A stretch of DNA of 64,000 bases from Gemmiger formicilis (GTDB lineage Bacteria > Bacillota > Clostridia > Oscillospirales > Ruminococcaceae): contig NZ_JACJJP010000003.1 of the NCBI RefSeq assembly GCF_016900095.1, positions 120,798 through 184,797 of the forward strand. Reading direction: 5' to 3'. Every line of letters begins with the position of its first letter. Position 1 is the stretch's first letter. The notes beneath the pieces were generated by a model. That model saw only the letters and a list, made by a program, of their open reading frames with translations, was not told the origin of the DNA and ran no database searches. A program made the position numbers and the translations under genes. Of this stretch, positions 1 to 7,386 are shown piece after piece.

Positions 1-229
1 GGTGGGATGCCACCGAATCCTTGCTGATGCCGATGACCACCACGTCCTTGGCGCGGAAGCCCTCATAGTTCTGTGCAAAGGCGCAGGCCTGACGGGTGCA
101 GCCGGGGGTGTTGTCCCGGGGGTAAAAGTACACGACCACCCGCTTGCCCGCAAAGTCGGACAGACTGACCGGGTTGCCGTTCTGATCGGGTAAAGTAAAA
201 TCCGGAGCCTTGGTTCCTGTTTCCAGCAT
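1..229 (-). CDS. bcp: Peroxiredoxin, Bcp/PrxQ type (C-terminal part beyond the window)
   Basis: Thiol peroxidase of the Bcp/PrxQ family, which reduces hydrogen peroxide and organic peroxides in the cytosol using thioredoxin or similar donors. The visible 76 residues start MLETGTKAPDF and contain the family core VVYFYPRDNTPGCTRQAC. The first Cys of GCTRQAC is the peroxidatic residue and the second, five residues later, is the likely resolving Cys, as in E. coli Bcp. The ATG at 229 follows an AAAGGATGAG ribosome site and a good promoter lies upstream. The gene runs off the left edge, so only about half of a usual 150-residue protein is seen. The family call is firm; the substrate is not shown by the sequence. 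Confidence 0.88.
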   Translation of the reverse strand, partial: MLETGTKAPDFTLPDQNGNPVSLSDFAGKRVVVYFYPRDNTPGCTRQACAFAQNYEGFRAKDVVVIGISKDSVASH

Positions 230-286
230 GGTATTCTCATCCTTTCTGCCGGTTGCCCCAAAGGAGGGGGATCACCGGTCCTGTTC

Positions 287-316
287 AGTATAGAAGAGCC
301 GGTGCGGTGCCGTCAA
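287..316 (-). promoter_or_regulatory. Promoter of the peroxiredoxin gene
   Basis: On the minus strand there is TTGACG (311-316), an 18 bp spacer and TATACT (287-292), about 58 bp upstream of the start codon. No operator repeat is obvious. The rest of the 220 bp gap to the SRAP gene shows nothing I can name. Confidence 0.6.
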
Positions 317-450
317 TGGCCACGGCCACACCTTTGTGCCCCAAAGCAGGTGTTGCAAAGGTCAGTTTTCGACATTTTCTGACCGAATGGGTTGAATTTA
401 TGCGATAAACGCCAAAAATATGGAAACCATGTCTTGTAGGATGTATCTGC

Positions 451-1056
451 TTACAGAAAGTCTCCCAGGCTCATCTGGCCGTCCTCACACTCCCGCCGCA
501 GATTGGGCGGAACCCGGTCCAGCAGAGCCAGTGCGGCCTGTGTATCGGTCAGCCAGGGTCGTACCTGGTCATGGGTGAGGATCAGCGGCATGCGGTCATG
601 AATGTCCTGCACCGTCTTGTTGGGAGCTGTGGTCAGCACCACAAAGCGGTCCTGTCCTTCCACATTGTCATATATGCCGGCCATATAAAGAGGGTTGTCC
701 GGCAGCTGAAAGAAATACTTGTGCCGGGCGGCATCCCACTCATAATAGCCGCTGGCCGGGATGACGCACCGACGCCCCGCCATGCTGCTGCGGAACATCG
801 GCTTTTCGCACACCGTCTCGGCCCTGGCATTGATCACCAGACCCCCGTTTTTTCCGGGAATCCCCCACTGCTGGAACCGTGCCGTCACCTTTTGCCCCCG
901 GGCGATCAGGACCGGCGCCCGGGCTGCCGGGGCGACATCCCCCGCCACAGGGGCGCTGAACTCTTCCTTTTCCCGACTTTCTCCCCGCAGGGCAGCACGA
1001 ACGATCTGCTGCAGTTCCCGGTATTGATCCGTTGAGAACCGATAACGGCCACACAT
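451..1056 (-). CDS. SOS response-associated peptidase (SRAP / YedK-HMCES family)
   Basis: SRAP proteins form a thiazolidine crosslink through their N-terminal Cys with abasic sites in single-stranded DNA, shielding them during replication. The 201-residue protein begins MCGRY, so Cys2 is exposed after Met removal. The other expected active-site residues are present: Asn76 in INARAE, Glu106 in GYYEWD and His153 in IHDRMP. The length fits the family (about 200-230). The ATG at 1056 has a GGGGAGAG ribosome site. It lies 20 bp downstream of a membrane-protein gene and probably shares its transcript. No LexA box was recognised, so an SOS link is only by family name. Confidence 0.92.
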   Translation of the reverse strand: MCGRYRFSTDQYRELQQIVRAALRGESREKEEFSAPVAGDVAPAARAPVLIARGQKVTARFQQWGIPGKNGGLVINARAETVCEKPMFRSSMAGRRCVIPASGYYEWDAARHKYFFQLPDNPLYMAGIYDNVEGQDRFVVLTTAPNKTVQDIHDRMPLILTHDQVRPWLTDTQAALALLDRVPPNLRRECEDGQMSLGDFL

Positions 1057-1076
1057 GGTCCTCTCTCCCCTTCCGA

Positions 1077-1697
1077 TTATACAGTGGCAAAGGACGGAAT
1101 CCGCTGTGCCAGAAATGCGCCCAGGTCCTGTGCATTGCCCTGCACCAGGTCCTTCTTCTGCAGCAGGATTACCCGCTCTTCATAGACCAGAAGCCACGCA
1201 TCCGGGCTTTCCACGGCGAAGGTAAACTCGGTCCAGGGTGTTGTTTGGGTGCCGTCCACCGTCATTTCCTGGGCGGAGAAGGAGACTGTGGGCAGCTGGT
1301 CCGCCGGCAGGGCCTCGAGGCCCGACAACAGCGTAGCCGCCGATTTGTCAAAGGGATTGCGGGGCTGGCGGAAACTGCGCCACAAGCCCCCAACGCCTGC
1401 GGCAACAGCAAATGCGCCTACCACAAGGGGCGCAAACAATGCCTGCGGCTCCATCATGCCGGGCACAAACAAGATTATCCCAAGAACCAGGCAGAGCACG
1501 CTCATGACCCTGGTGCGCAGGCGGCTGCGGGACTTTCCCTTGGCCCGGGCGTTCAGCCGGTCGGTCTGCTTCCACAAGCCCGGATACCGCTGGCGGGAAA
1601 GCAGTTCGGTGCGCTTTTCCAGCGCCTTGCTGACCTGGGGCAGCAGTTTTTGGGTATCGTAAGGGGTGAGATGAAAAATAAAATCGGCGGACGCCAT
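1077..1697 (-). CDS. Small membrane protein, YcxB-like
   Basis: Protein of 206 residues with two adjacent hydrophobic segments in the middle (roughly residues 68-86 and 92-112, VMSVLCLVLGIILF and APLVVGAFAVAAGVGG). They are followed by a cytosolic C-terminal domain of about 90 residues containing WLLVYEERVILLQKKDL. This layout (short N-terminal strand region, two TM helices, PH-like C-terminal half) resembles the YcxB family, whose function is unknown. The start chosen is ATG at 1697, with GGGAGG seven bases upstream; an in-frame ATG 33 codons earlier lacks a ribosome site. It precedes the SRAP gene in one probable operon. Confidence 0.55.
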   Translation of the reverse strand: MASADFIFHLTPYDTQKLLPQVSKALEKRTELLSRQRYPGLWKQTDRLNARAKGKSRSRLRTRVMSVLCLVLGIILFVPGMMEPQALFAPLVVGAFAVAAGVGGLWRSFRQPRNPFDKSAATLLSGLEALPADQLPTVSFSAQEMTVDGTQTTPWTEFTFAVESPDAWLLVYEERVILLQKKDLVQGNAQDLGAFLAQRIPSFATV

Positions 1698-1767
1698 GGA
1701 CACGTCGCCTCCCTTCCCGATTGTCGGCCAGACACTCTGTGTATGAGCAGCCGGCACTTCTGTACTG

Positions 1768-1796
1768 ATTATATCCAGAAAGCGATTTTCCCGCAA
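1768..1796 (-). promoter_or_regulatory. Promoter of the YcxB-like / SRAP unit
   Basis: On the minus strand TTGCGG (1791-1796), 17 bp spacer, TATAAT (1768-1773). It lies about 70 bp before the start codon of the YcxB-like gene. Confidence 0.55.
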
Positions 1797-1907
1797 GATA
1801 TCTCCGGACTGAACACCACTTTTTACACGGACACGACGGGGCCCCTTCCGGAAGGGGCCACACCGAAAAATGGTGTACGTTTTCTAAAATGAGATACCAA
1901 ACATAGC

Positions 1908-1943
1908 AAAAGGACCGTGAAACTTGCGTTTCACGGTCCTTTT
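1908..1943 (-). terminator. Terminator of tRNA-Pro
   Basis: Perfect 16 bp stem (AAAAGGACCGTGAAAC against its complement) with a 4-base loop, 25 bp past the tRNA 3' end. The A/T pairs at the stem base provide the U tract. Confidence 0.85.
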
Positions 1944-1968
1944 GACGGGCTGACTGACGGCCCTTGTT

Positions 1969-2045
1969 TGGTCCGAGTGGCGAGAGTCGAACTCACGGCC
2001 TCTTGAACCCCATTCAAGCGCGCTACCAAACTGCGCTACACCCGG
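1969..2045 (-). tRNA. tRNA-Pro (anticodon GGG)
   Basis: The 77-nt cloverleaf has acceptor stem CCGGGTG pairing with CACTCGG, D stem GCGC/GCGC, anticodon stem CTTGA/TCAAG and loop ATGGGGT. That loop gives U33, anticodon GGG at positions 34-36 and G37. The T arm has GTGAG/CTCGC around TTCGACT. The 3' ACCA is encoded (1969-1972). It reads proline codons CCC and CCU. It stands alone between its own promoter and terminator, not inside a tRNA cluster. Confidence 0.95.
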
Positions 2046-2076
2046 TCACGACCGAACCGGTCAATCAGCATGTATG

Positions 2077-2105
2077 ATTATACCGGGTTTACTTGGATTT
2101 GTCAA
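2077..2105 (-). promoter_or_regulatory. Consensus promoter of tRNA-Pro
   Basis: Exact sigma-A consensus on the minus strand: TTGACA (2100-2105), 17 bp spacer, TATAAT (2077-2082). The -10 ends 31 bp before the mature tRNA 5' end. Confidence 0.85.
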
Positions 2106-2150
2106 GGGTTTTCCGCATATTTTTTACAAAATTTTTGAAATCCGATTTTT

Positions 2151-3557
2151 TCACGCCTGTTCGTAGCCTTTTTTGCGGATCACATCCACAACCTGGTCCA
2201 CATACTTCTGGCAGGTCTCTTTGCTGGGAGCTTCCACCATCACACGAACCAGGGGTTCGGTGCCGGATTCTCGCACCAGGATGCGGCCGGTGTCCCCCAG
2301 CTCGGCGGCAACAGCCTGCACAGCGGCCTGCACGTCCGGGTCATTCTGTGCGGCAGCCTTATCGGTGACCTTGACGTTTTCCAGCACCTGGGGATAGATG
2401 GCCAGAGGCGCGGCCAGTTCGCTCATGGGCTTCTTGCGGGCCATCATCACTTCCATCAGCTTCAGGCTGGTCAGGATGCCGTCGCCGGTAGAAGCGTACT
2501 TGCTGAAGATGATATGGCCGCTCTGCTCGCCGCCGATACGGCTGCCGTGCTGCTGCATATACTCATACACATACTTGTCGCCCACAGCGGTCTTGGCGTA
2601 GTCGATGTCCAGCTCATCAAAAGCCTTGTACAGACCGAAGTTGGACATGACGGTGGTGACCACCGTGTTGGTGACCAGCTTGCCCCGCTCCTTCATATAG
2701 CGGCCGTAGATGTACAGGATATGGTCGCCGGTGACCACATTGCCCTTCTCGTCCACGCACAGGCAGCGGTCGGCGTCGCCGTCATAGGCAAAGCCCACGT
2801 CCAGGCCCTTCTCCACCACGAACTTCTGCAAGCCCTCGATATGGGTGGAACCGGCGTTCAGGTTGATGTTCAGGCCGTTGGGTTCGGCATTGATCACATA
2901 GGTGGTGGCGCCCAGAGCGTCGAACACCGCCTTGGCAATGTTCCAGCTGGACCCGTTGGCACAGTCCAGGCCGACCTTCACACCGCGGAAGGAGTACATG
3001 CCCAGGCTGATCAGGTAACCGATATACCGGTTACGGCCGGAGATGTAGTCCACGGTGCAGCCGATCTTATCGCGGTGGGCAAAGGGCAGTTCCTCCCACT
3101 TCTGGCCGAAGGCTTCCAGGTTGCCGTCCAGATACGCTTCCACCAGAGAGATGGTCTCTTCATCCATCTTTTCGCCCTGCCCGTTGATCAGCTTGATGCC
3201 GTTGTCGTAATATGGGTTATGGGAGGCGGAAATCATGATGCCGCAGTCGAAATTGTCCACCCGGGCGATGTAGGCCACGGACGGGGTGGTGGTCACATGC
3301 AGCAGGTAAGCGTCGGCGCCGGATGCCACCAGCCCGCCCACCAGGCTGTACTCAAACATATAGCTGGAACGGCGGGTGTCCTTACCGATGACGATGCGGG
3401 CCGGGCCTTGCTGGGGTGCCAGGCCTTCGGCGGCGGCGCGGCGGCGTTTTTCATTATAGTACCAGCCCAGGAACCGTCCCACCTTGTAGGCGTGATCGGC
3501 GGTCAGGGTGATGTTGGCTTCCCCGCGGAAGCCGTCGGTACCAAAATATTTACCCAT
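2151..3557 (-). CDS. glmM: Phosphoglucosamine mutase
   Basis: Converts glucosamine-6-phosphate to glucosamine-1-phosphate in the cytosol, on the route to UDP-GlcNAc for peptidoglycan. The 468-residue protein begins MGKYFGTDGFRGEAN, the usual GlmM start. It carries the phosphoserine loop SASHNP (Ser112), the Mg-binding DGDADRC, the sugar-binding GGEQSGH and the C-terminal phosphate-binding RESGTEPLVR. Length fits the family (about 445-470). The ATG at 3557 follows AAAGGGGAAAAC. It is transcribed alone from its own promoter and ends about 100 bp before the tRNA-Pro gene on the same strand. Confidence 0.96.
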   Translation of the reverse strand: MGKYFGTDGFRGEANITLTADHAYKVGRFLGWYYNEKRRRAAAEGLAPQQGPARIVIGKDTRRSSYMFEYSLVGGLVASGADAYLLHVTTTPSVAYIARVDNFDCGIMISASHNPYYDNGIKLINGQGEKMDEETISLVEAYLDGNLEAFGQKWEELPFAHRDKIGCTVDYISGRNRYIGYLISLGMYSFRGVKVGLDCANGSSWNIAKAVFDALGATTYVINAEPNGLNINLNAGSTHIEGLQKFVVEKGLDVGFAYDGDADRCLCVDEKGNVVTGDHILYIYGRYMKERGKLVTNTVVTTVMSNFGLYKAFDELDIDYAKTAVGDKYVYEYMQQHGSRIGGEQSGHIIFSKYASTGDGILTSLKLMEVMMARKKPMSELAAPLAIYPQVLENVKVTDKAAAQNDPDVQAAVQAVAAELGDTGRILVRESGTEPLVRVMVEAPSKETCQKYVDQVVDVIRKKGYEQA

Positions 3558-3630
3558 TGTTTTCCCCTTTCAGGTGATATAAAACAAATTCAAACGGCGG
3601 GCACACAGGAACCCCCGCCAGTTCCTTTCT

Positions 3631-3659
3631 ATTGTATCGCATCCATGCTCAAATGTCCA
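3631..3659 (-). promoter_or_regulatory. Promoter of glmM
   Basis: On the minus strand TGGACA (3654-3659), 17 bp spacer, TACAAT (3631-3636). It is back to back with the mutS-like promoter, with only 21 bp between the two -35 boxes. Confidence 0.65.
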
Positions 3660-3680
3660 GCAAAGCCGGGATCATACGAA

Positions 3681-3709
3681 TTGACGTACCCGCCATTTGG
3701 GCGTAATAT
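3681..3709 (+). promoter_or_regulatory. Promoter of the MutS-like gene
   Basis: TTGACG (3681-3686), 17 bp spacer, TAATAT (3704-3709), 37 bp before the start codon. It is divergent from the glmM promoter. Confidence 0.65.
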
Positions 3710-3745
3710 GAACAACAGGAAACCATACAAGAAAGGACCGGCCTT

Positions 3746-5356
3746 ATGTCCAACGATTCCTTCCGTCTTCTGTATCCCGCCGGGTATCTCCCGCCGGAAC
3801 GCTGTGCTCTGCCGGACACGGAATTCATTCATACTTTGCAGCTGGACCAGATGATCGGCATCCGGCGGGAAAGCTATCGCGGCATTGCGGATCTGCAGCT
3901 TGAGCAGTTTTTCAGCTGCGAGCCCGCCGTGCTGGCGTACCGGGCGGAGCTGATTCTGGAAATAGCGGACAGCGAGGCTCTGCAAGCCCTGATCCAGGAC
4001 GCACTGCCCCTGATCCGGGATGCCTACGAGATGAGCAAGGTGCTGAACCGGGGCGATGGCAGCCTGGAAAGCGGCCTGGCCAGCACCCGGTACATTGAAC
4101 AGTATCTGGAACTGGTGGAGCTGTTCCGGTCCCGGCTGGCCCCCCTGGCTGTGACCGGCGCCGGCCTGCGGCGTTTGAAAGAGGAAATCCAGACACGCTG
4201 TGAGAGCCCGGATTACCGCGCTCTGCGCGCCCATCTGGAGGAACTGGACATGCAGATCGGCCAGATAAAAAGCGTCTCTCTGGGGCTGAATCTGGACGGC
4301 AGCCTGCATGTAACCGAGGCCGGACTGCTGGGGCTGCACACCCGGCCCTTCCGCCAGGGCAGCGTGCTGGACAAGCTGCTGGGCCACAAGCAAGACCCCA
4401 TGGTGTGTATGTCCGGCTTTGCCAGTGTGAGCAAGGCAGGGCGAAGTGAGGAACGCCAGGCACTGAACGGGGCGGTGTGCCGGGCGCTGGACACAGTGTT
4501 TGCCAAAACCATCCGCAGCTGGGAACCGGTAATCAATCAGTTTTTCCATGACGAGACCCGGTTCTTCATCGAGCTGATGGATGATCTGCGGTTTCTGGCC
4601 GCGGCGGTGCCCTTTGTGTGCCAGCTGCGCCGGGCCGGATGCCCCGTATGCCGGCCGGTGATCCGCCCGGTGCGGGATAAAGCCATGCGGCTGCATAACC
4701 TTTATAATCCCATGCTGGCTTTGAAAAATCTCCACAATCCCATTGTATGCAACGATTTTTGCCTGGATGAGAAAGGACGTTTTTACCTGGTGACCGGCCC
4801 CAACCACGGCGGCAAATCCATCTTCTGTTACGCGGTGGGCATGGCCCAGGCCCTGTTCCAGCTGGGACTGCCTGTGCCCGCCGAAGAGGCGGAAATGAGC
4901 CCGGTGACCGGTATCTACACCCACTTTCCCACTTCCGACGAGGACAACTACGGCAAGGGACGGCTGGAGAGCGAATGCGCCCGCATCAGCGCCATTCTGC
5001 CCCGCCTGCGCGATACCGACCTGCTGCTGATGGACGAGAGTTTCAGCTCCACCAGTTTGCTGGAAGGCGAATATATTGCCGCCGAGGTGCTGGCCGCCAT
5101 CAGCCAGATCGGCTGCGGCGGGCTGTATGTGACCCACATCCACGAACTGAGCCAGCGGGTGGCAGAGCTAAGCATCGGCCCCGGCAAGCTGGATAATCTG
5201 GTGGCCCAGATGCAAGATGTGGGCAACGGCACCCGCAGCTACCGGATTCTGCGCACTACCCCCGACGGGCTGAGCTACGCCCGGGACATTGCCCGCAAAT
5301 ACGGGCTAAGCCGGGAGGAAATTCTGGAACGCCGCCGGGCCCGGGGCGAAGCATAA
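3746..5356 (+). CDS. MutS-family ATPase (not MutS1; short MutS-like protein)
   Basis: Protein of 536 residues with a C-terminal MutS domain V ABC-type ATPase and an N-terminal alpha-helical part equivalent to the MutS lever/clamp core. The Walker A region reads GPNHGGKS (near residue 354), where typical MutS proteins have GPNMGGKS. Walker B is LLLMDESFSSTS, followed by VTHIHELSQR in the place of the usual H-loop. There is no N-terminal mismatch-binding domain with a Phe-X-Glu motif and no Smr domain as in MutS2. So it is neither mismatch-recognition MutS nor MutS2; the function is unknown. The ATG at 3746 follows AAAGGA. It is a single-gene unit ending in a two-way terminator. Confidence 0.8.
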   Translation: MSNDSFRLLYPAGYLPPERCALPDTEFIHTLQLDQMIGIRRESYRGIADLQLEQFFSCEPAVLAYRAELILEIADSEALQALIQDALPLIRDAYEMSKVLNRGDGSLESGLASTRYIEQYLELVELFRSRLAPLAVTGAGLRRLKEEIQTRCESPDYRALRAHLEELDMQIGQIKSVSLGLNLDGSLHVTEAGLLGLHTRPFRQGSVLDKLLGHKQDPMVCMSGFASVSKAGRSEERQALNGAVCRALDTVFAKTIRSWEPVINQFFHDETRFFIELMDDLRFLAAAVPFVCQLRRAGCPVCRPVIRPVRDKAMRLHNLYNPMLALKNLHNPIVCNDFCLDEKGRFYLVTGPNHGGKSIFCYAVGMAQALFQLGLPVPAEEAEMSPVTGIYTHFPTSDEDNYGKGRLESECARISAILPRLRDTDLLLMDESFSSTSLLEGEYIAAEVLAAISQIGCGGLYVTHIHELSQRVAELSIGPGKLDNLVAQMQDVGNGTRSYRILRTTPDGLSYARDIARKYGLSREEILERRRARGEA

Positions 5357-5404
5357 AAAGCGGCACCTGTCATCCCTTTTGGATGGCGGGTGCCGTTTGG
5401 TTTT
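5356..5404. terminator. Two-way terminator between the MutS-like gene and ttcA-like gene
   Basis: A 15 bp stem (5361-5375 with 5381-5395, including G-U pairs) has a T-rich run on both sides. It serves the convergent genes at 5356 (+) and 5403 (-). Confidence 0.8.
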
Positions 5405-6251
5405 ATTCGGATTCGGGCGGGGCGTCGTCGTAGCCTTCCAGAAAGGTATGGGCCACCCCGTGGGATTTGTAGCCGGGAACGGTGTCCAGGCAGACCGAAT
5501 GCAGCGCGCTGAAAATATTGTTTTCGATGTTGGGATTGGTTTTTTTCAGTTCCCGCAGCAGGGTTTTGACCTCCTGCCGCTTGGAGGCTCCGGGCTCATC
5601 GCTGCGGGCGGTCATGCGGCAGGCACATTGCAGGAAATGCAGGTCATGGTACCGCGCCCAGGCAATGATATCCTGTTCCTTGACGCAGTAGAGCGGGCGG
5701 ATGAGTTCCATGCCGGGAAAGTTCTTGCTGTGCAGCTTGGGCGGCATGCCCTGCAGCTGCGCCCCGTAAAACATGCTCATGACGGCGGTTTCGATGACAT
5801 CGTTGAGATGGTGGCCCAGAGCGATCTTGTTGCAGCCCATGAACTGGGCCTGCTTGTACAGATGTCCCCGGCGCATACGGGCGCAGAGATAGCAGGGGTT
5901 GCGGTCGGTGTGATAGGCGGTATCAAAGATATCAGTCTCAAACACCGTGATGGGAATATTCAGCAGTCTGGCGTTGTCCTCGATCTGGCGGCGGTTCTCG
6001 GGCGCATACCCCGGGTCCATGACCAGAAACTTCAGCTCGAAGGGCACTTCGGTGTGGCGGTGAAGCTCCTGCATGAGCTTGGCCAGCAGCATGGAATCCT
6101 TGCCGCCGGAAATGCACACCGCCACCCGGTCCCCTTCCTGCACCAGTTCGTACCGCTTGATGGCGGCCACAAAGGGGTTCCACAGCTGTTTGCGGTATTT
6201 CTTGATCAGGCTGCGCTCGATGACTTCATAGGGCTGCAGTTCACGGGGCAT
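5403..6251 (-). CDS. TtcA-like tRNA thiolation ATPase (PP-loop)
   Basis: PP-loop N-type ATP pyrophosphatase of 282 residues, of the TtcA group that adds sulfur to C32 of tRNA. The PP-loop motif SGGKDSM is near residue 48. A CYLCARMRRG pair of cysteines is in the middle (TtcA CxxC for an Fe-S cluster), followed by LGHHLNDVIET and a later CACR. The start ATG at 6251 has GGAGGTGGCGG upstream and overlaps the 3' end of tcdA by 11 bp, so the two are translationally coupled. TtcA versus a TtuA-like relative cannot be separated by eye. Confidence 0.8.
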   Translation of the reverse strand: MPRELQPYEVIERSLIKKYRKQLWNPFVAAIKRYELVQEGDRVAVCISGGKDSMLLAKLMQELHRHTEVPFELKFLVMDPGYAPENRRQIEDNARLLNIPITVFETDIFDTAYHTDRNPCYLCARMRRGHLYKQAQFMGCNKIALGHHLNDVIETAVMSMFYGAQLQGMPPKLHSKNFPGMELIRPLYCVKEQDIIAWARYHDLHFLQCACRMTARSDEPGASKRQEVKTLLRELKKTNPNIENNIFSALHSVCLDTVPGYKSHGVAHTFLEGYDDAPPESE

Positions 6252-7011
6252 GAGCCGCCACCTCCTTATCCGCCAGGTCAGGCCAGCCGGCCAGGTCCTT
6301 GATGACCTCCCCGGCCAGAATCAGCCCCGCCACCGGGGGCACAAAGGCGTTGGAACCGGGGGTAAACCGTTTGCCGGAACCGCTGCGGGCGGTGTCCAGG
6401 CTGCCGCCGCTCTGGGCCGGCACGGCGTGGGGCGTCTCCTTGGAATAGACCACCTTGAGGGACCGGATACCCCGCTTGCGGCACTGGGTGCGCATGGCCC
6501 GGGCCAGCGGGCAGACCGAGGTGGCATACAGGTCCGCCACCTCAAAAGCGGTGGGGTCCATCTTGCCGGCTGCCCCCATGGAGCTGATCACCAATACCCC
6601 CGCCTGCTGGGCCAGCCAGGCCAGCTCCACCTTGGCGCTGACCGTGTCGATGGCATCCACCACATAGTCGAAGGCGGAAAAGTCAAACTGACCGGCGGTG
6701 TCCGGGCCGAAAAAGACCCGATGGATGTTGACCACCGCATCCGGATTGATGGAATGAATCCGCCGGGCAAAAACCTCCACCTTGGGCTGGCCGAGGGTTT
6801 CGTGGGTGGCGATGATCTGGCGGTTCAGGTTGGTCAGGCAGACCTCGTCGTCGTCGATCAGGTCCAGGGTGCCCACCCCGCTGCGGGCCAGGGCTTCCAC
6901 GGCGTAGCCGCCCACACCGCCCACGCCGAACACCGCCACCCGGGCGTGCTGCAGGCGCTGCATGCCTGCTTCCCCCAGCATGGTGCGGGTACGGGAAAAC
7001 TGGTCGATCAT
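6241..7011 (-). CDS. tcdA: tRNA threonylcarbamoyladenosine dehydratase
   Basis: E1/ThiF-like enzyme of 256 residues that uses ATP to cyclise t6A37 of tRNA to ct6A. The Rossmann nucleotide motif GVGGVGGYAVEALARSG is near residue 29. It is followed by DDDEVCLTNLNRQ with the ATP-binding Asn/Arg, and by VVDAIDTVSAK and SMGAAGKMDP, all typical of TcdA (CsdL). Start ATG at 7011 with GGGAGGATAG upstream. It is the first gene of a two-gene tRNA-modification operon with the ttcA-like gene. Confidence 0.9.
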   Translation of the reverse strand: MIDQFSRTRTMLGEAGMQRLQHARVAVFGVGGVGGYAVEALARSGVGTLDLIDDDEVCLTNLNRQIIATHETLGQPKVEVFARRIHSINPDAVVNIHRVFFGPDTAGQFDFSAFDYVVDAIDTVSAKVELAWLAQQAGVLVISSMGAAGKMDPTAFEVADLYATSVCPLARAMRTQCRKRGIRSLKVVYSKETPHAVPAQSGGSLDTARSGSGKRFTPGSNAFVPPVAGLILAGEVIKDLAGWPDLADKEVAAHAP

Positions 7012-7050
7012 AGGATACTATCCTCCCAATTCCTACAAATTCTGTTGGTC

Positions 7051-7079
7051 ATTGTAGCATGCGGGCCGGACACTGTCAA
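7051..7079 (-). promoter_or_regulatory. Promoter of the tcdA-ttcA operon
   Basis: On the minus strand TTGACA (7074-7079), 17 bp spacer, TACAAT (7051-7056), 39 bp before the tcdA start. Confidence 0.75.
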
Positions 7080-7104
7080 GGCAAGCCGCTCGACCGGCAT
7101 TGCC

Positions 7105-7144
7105 AAAAAATGCCGGGCACAGCGGATGGCTGTACCCGGCATTT
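7105..7144 (-). terminator. Terminator of the feo operon
   Basis: A 15 bp stem (7108-7122 with 7130-7144, one G-U) is followed on the minus strand by six Ts, 18 bp past the last feo gene. Confidence 0.85.
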
Positions 7145-7161
7145 GGAAAAGGGATTCTATA

Positions 7162-7353
7162 TTATTGGTGGAGGTCGGCGTGGGTGCAGCAGCCCGAGCA
7201 GCCGGAACATCCGCCGCAGCTGCCACCACAGGAGCAGGAGTGTTTGCCCTCCCGCTTGTCACGGATCATTTTATACACGGCCAGACCCACGGCGCCGAAC
7301 ACCAGCACCGCCACGATGATCGTGGCCAGATTGCTTCCCAGAAATGCCAACAT
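7162..7353 (-). CDS. FeoB-associated Cys-rich membrane protein
   Basis: Small protein of 63 residues: one N-terminal transmembrane helix (LATIIVAVLVFGAVGLAVY), a basic stop (KMIRDKREGK), then a Cys/Gly cluster SCSCGGSCGGCSGCSGCC with eight cysteines and a His-ending tail. This is the usual form of the FeoB-associated Cys-rich family, found at the end of feo operons and thought to help handle Fe(II) at the inner mouth of FeoB. The start chosen is ATG at 7353 with AGGAGGG seven bases upstream. An ATG seven codons earlier overlaps that ribosome site. It lies 33 bp after feoB. Confidence 0.9.
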   Translation of the reverse strand: MLAFLGSNLATIIVAVLVFGAVGLAVYKMIRDKREGKHSCSCGGSCGGCSGCSGCCTHADLHQ

Positions 7354-7386
7354 GGCAAACCCTCCTTTATACAATATGAATCGGTT

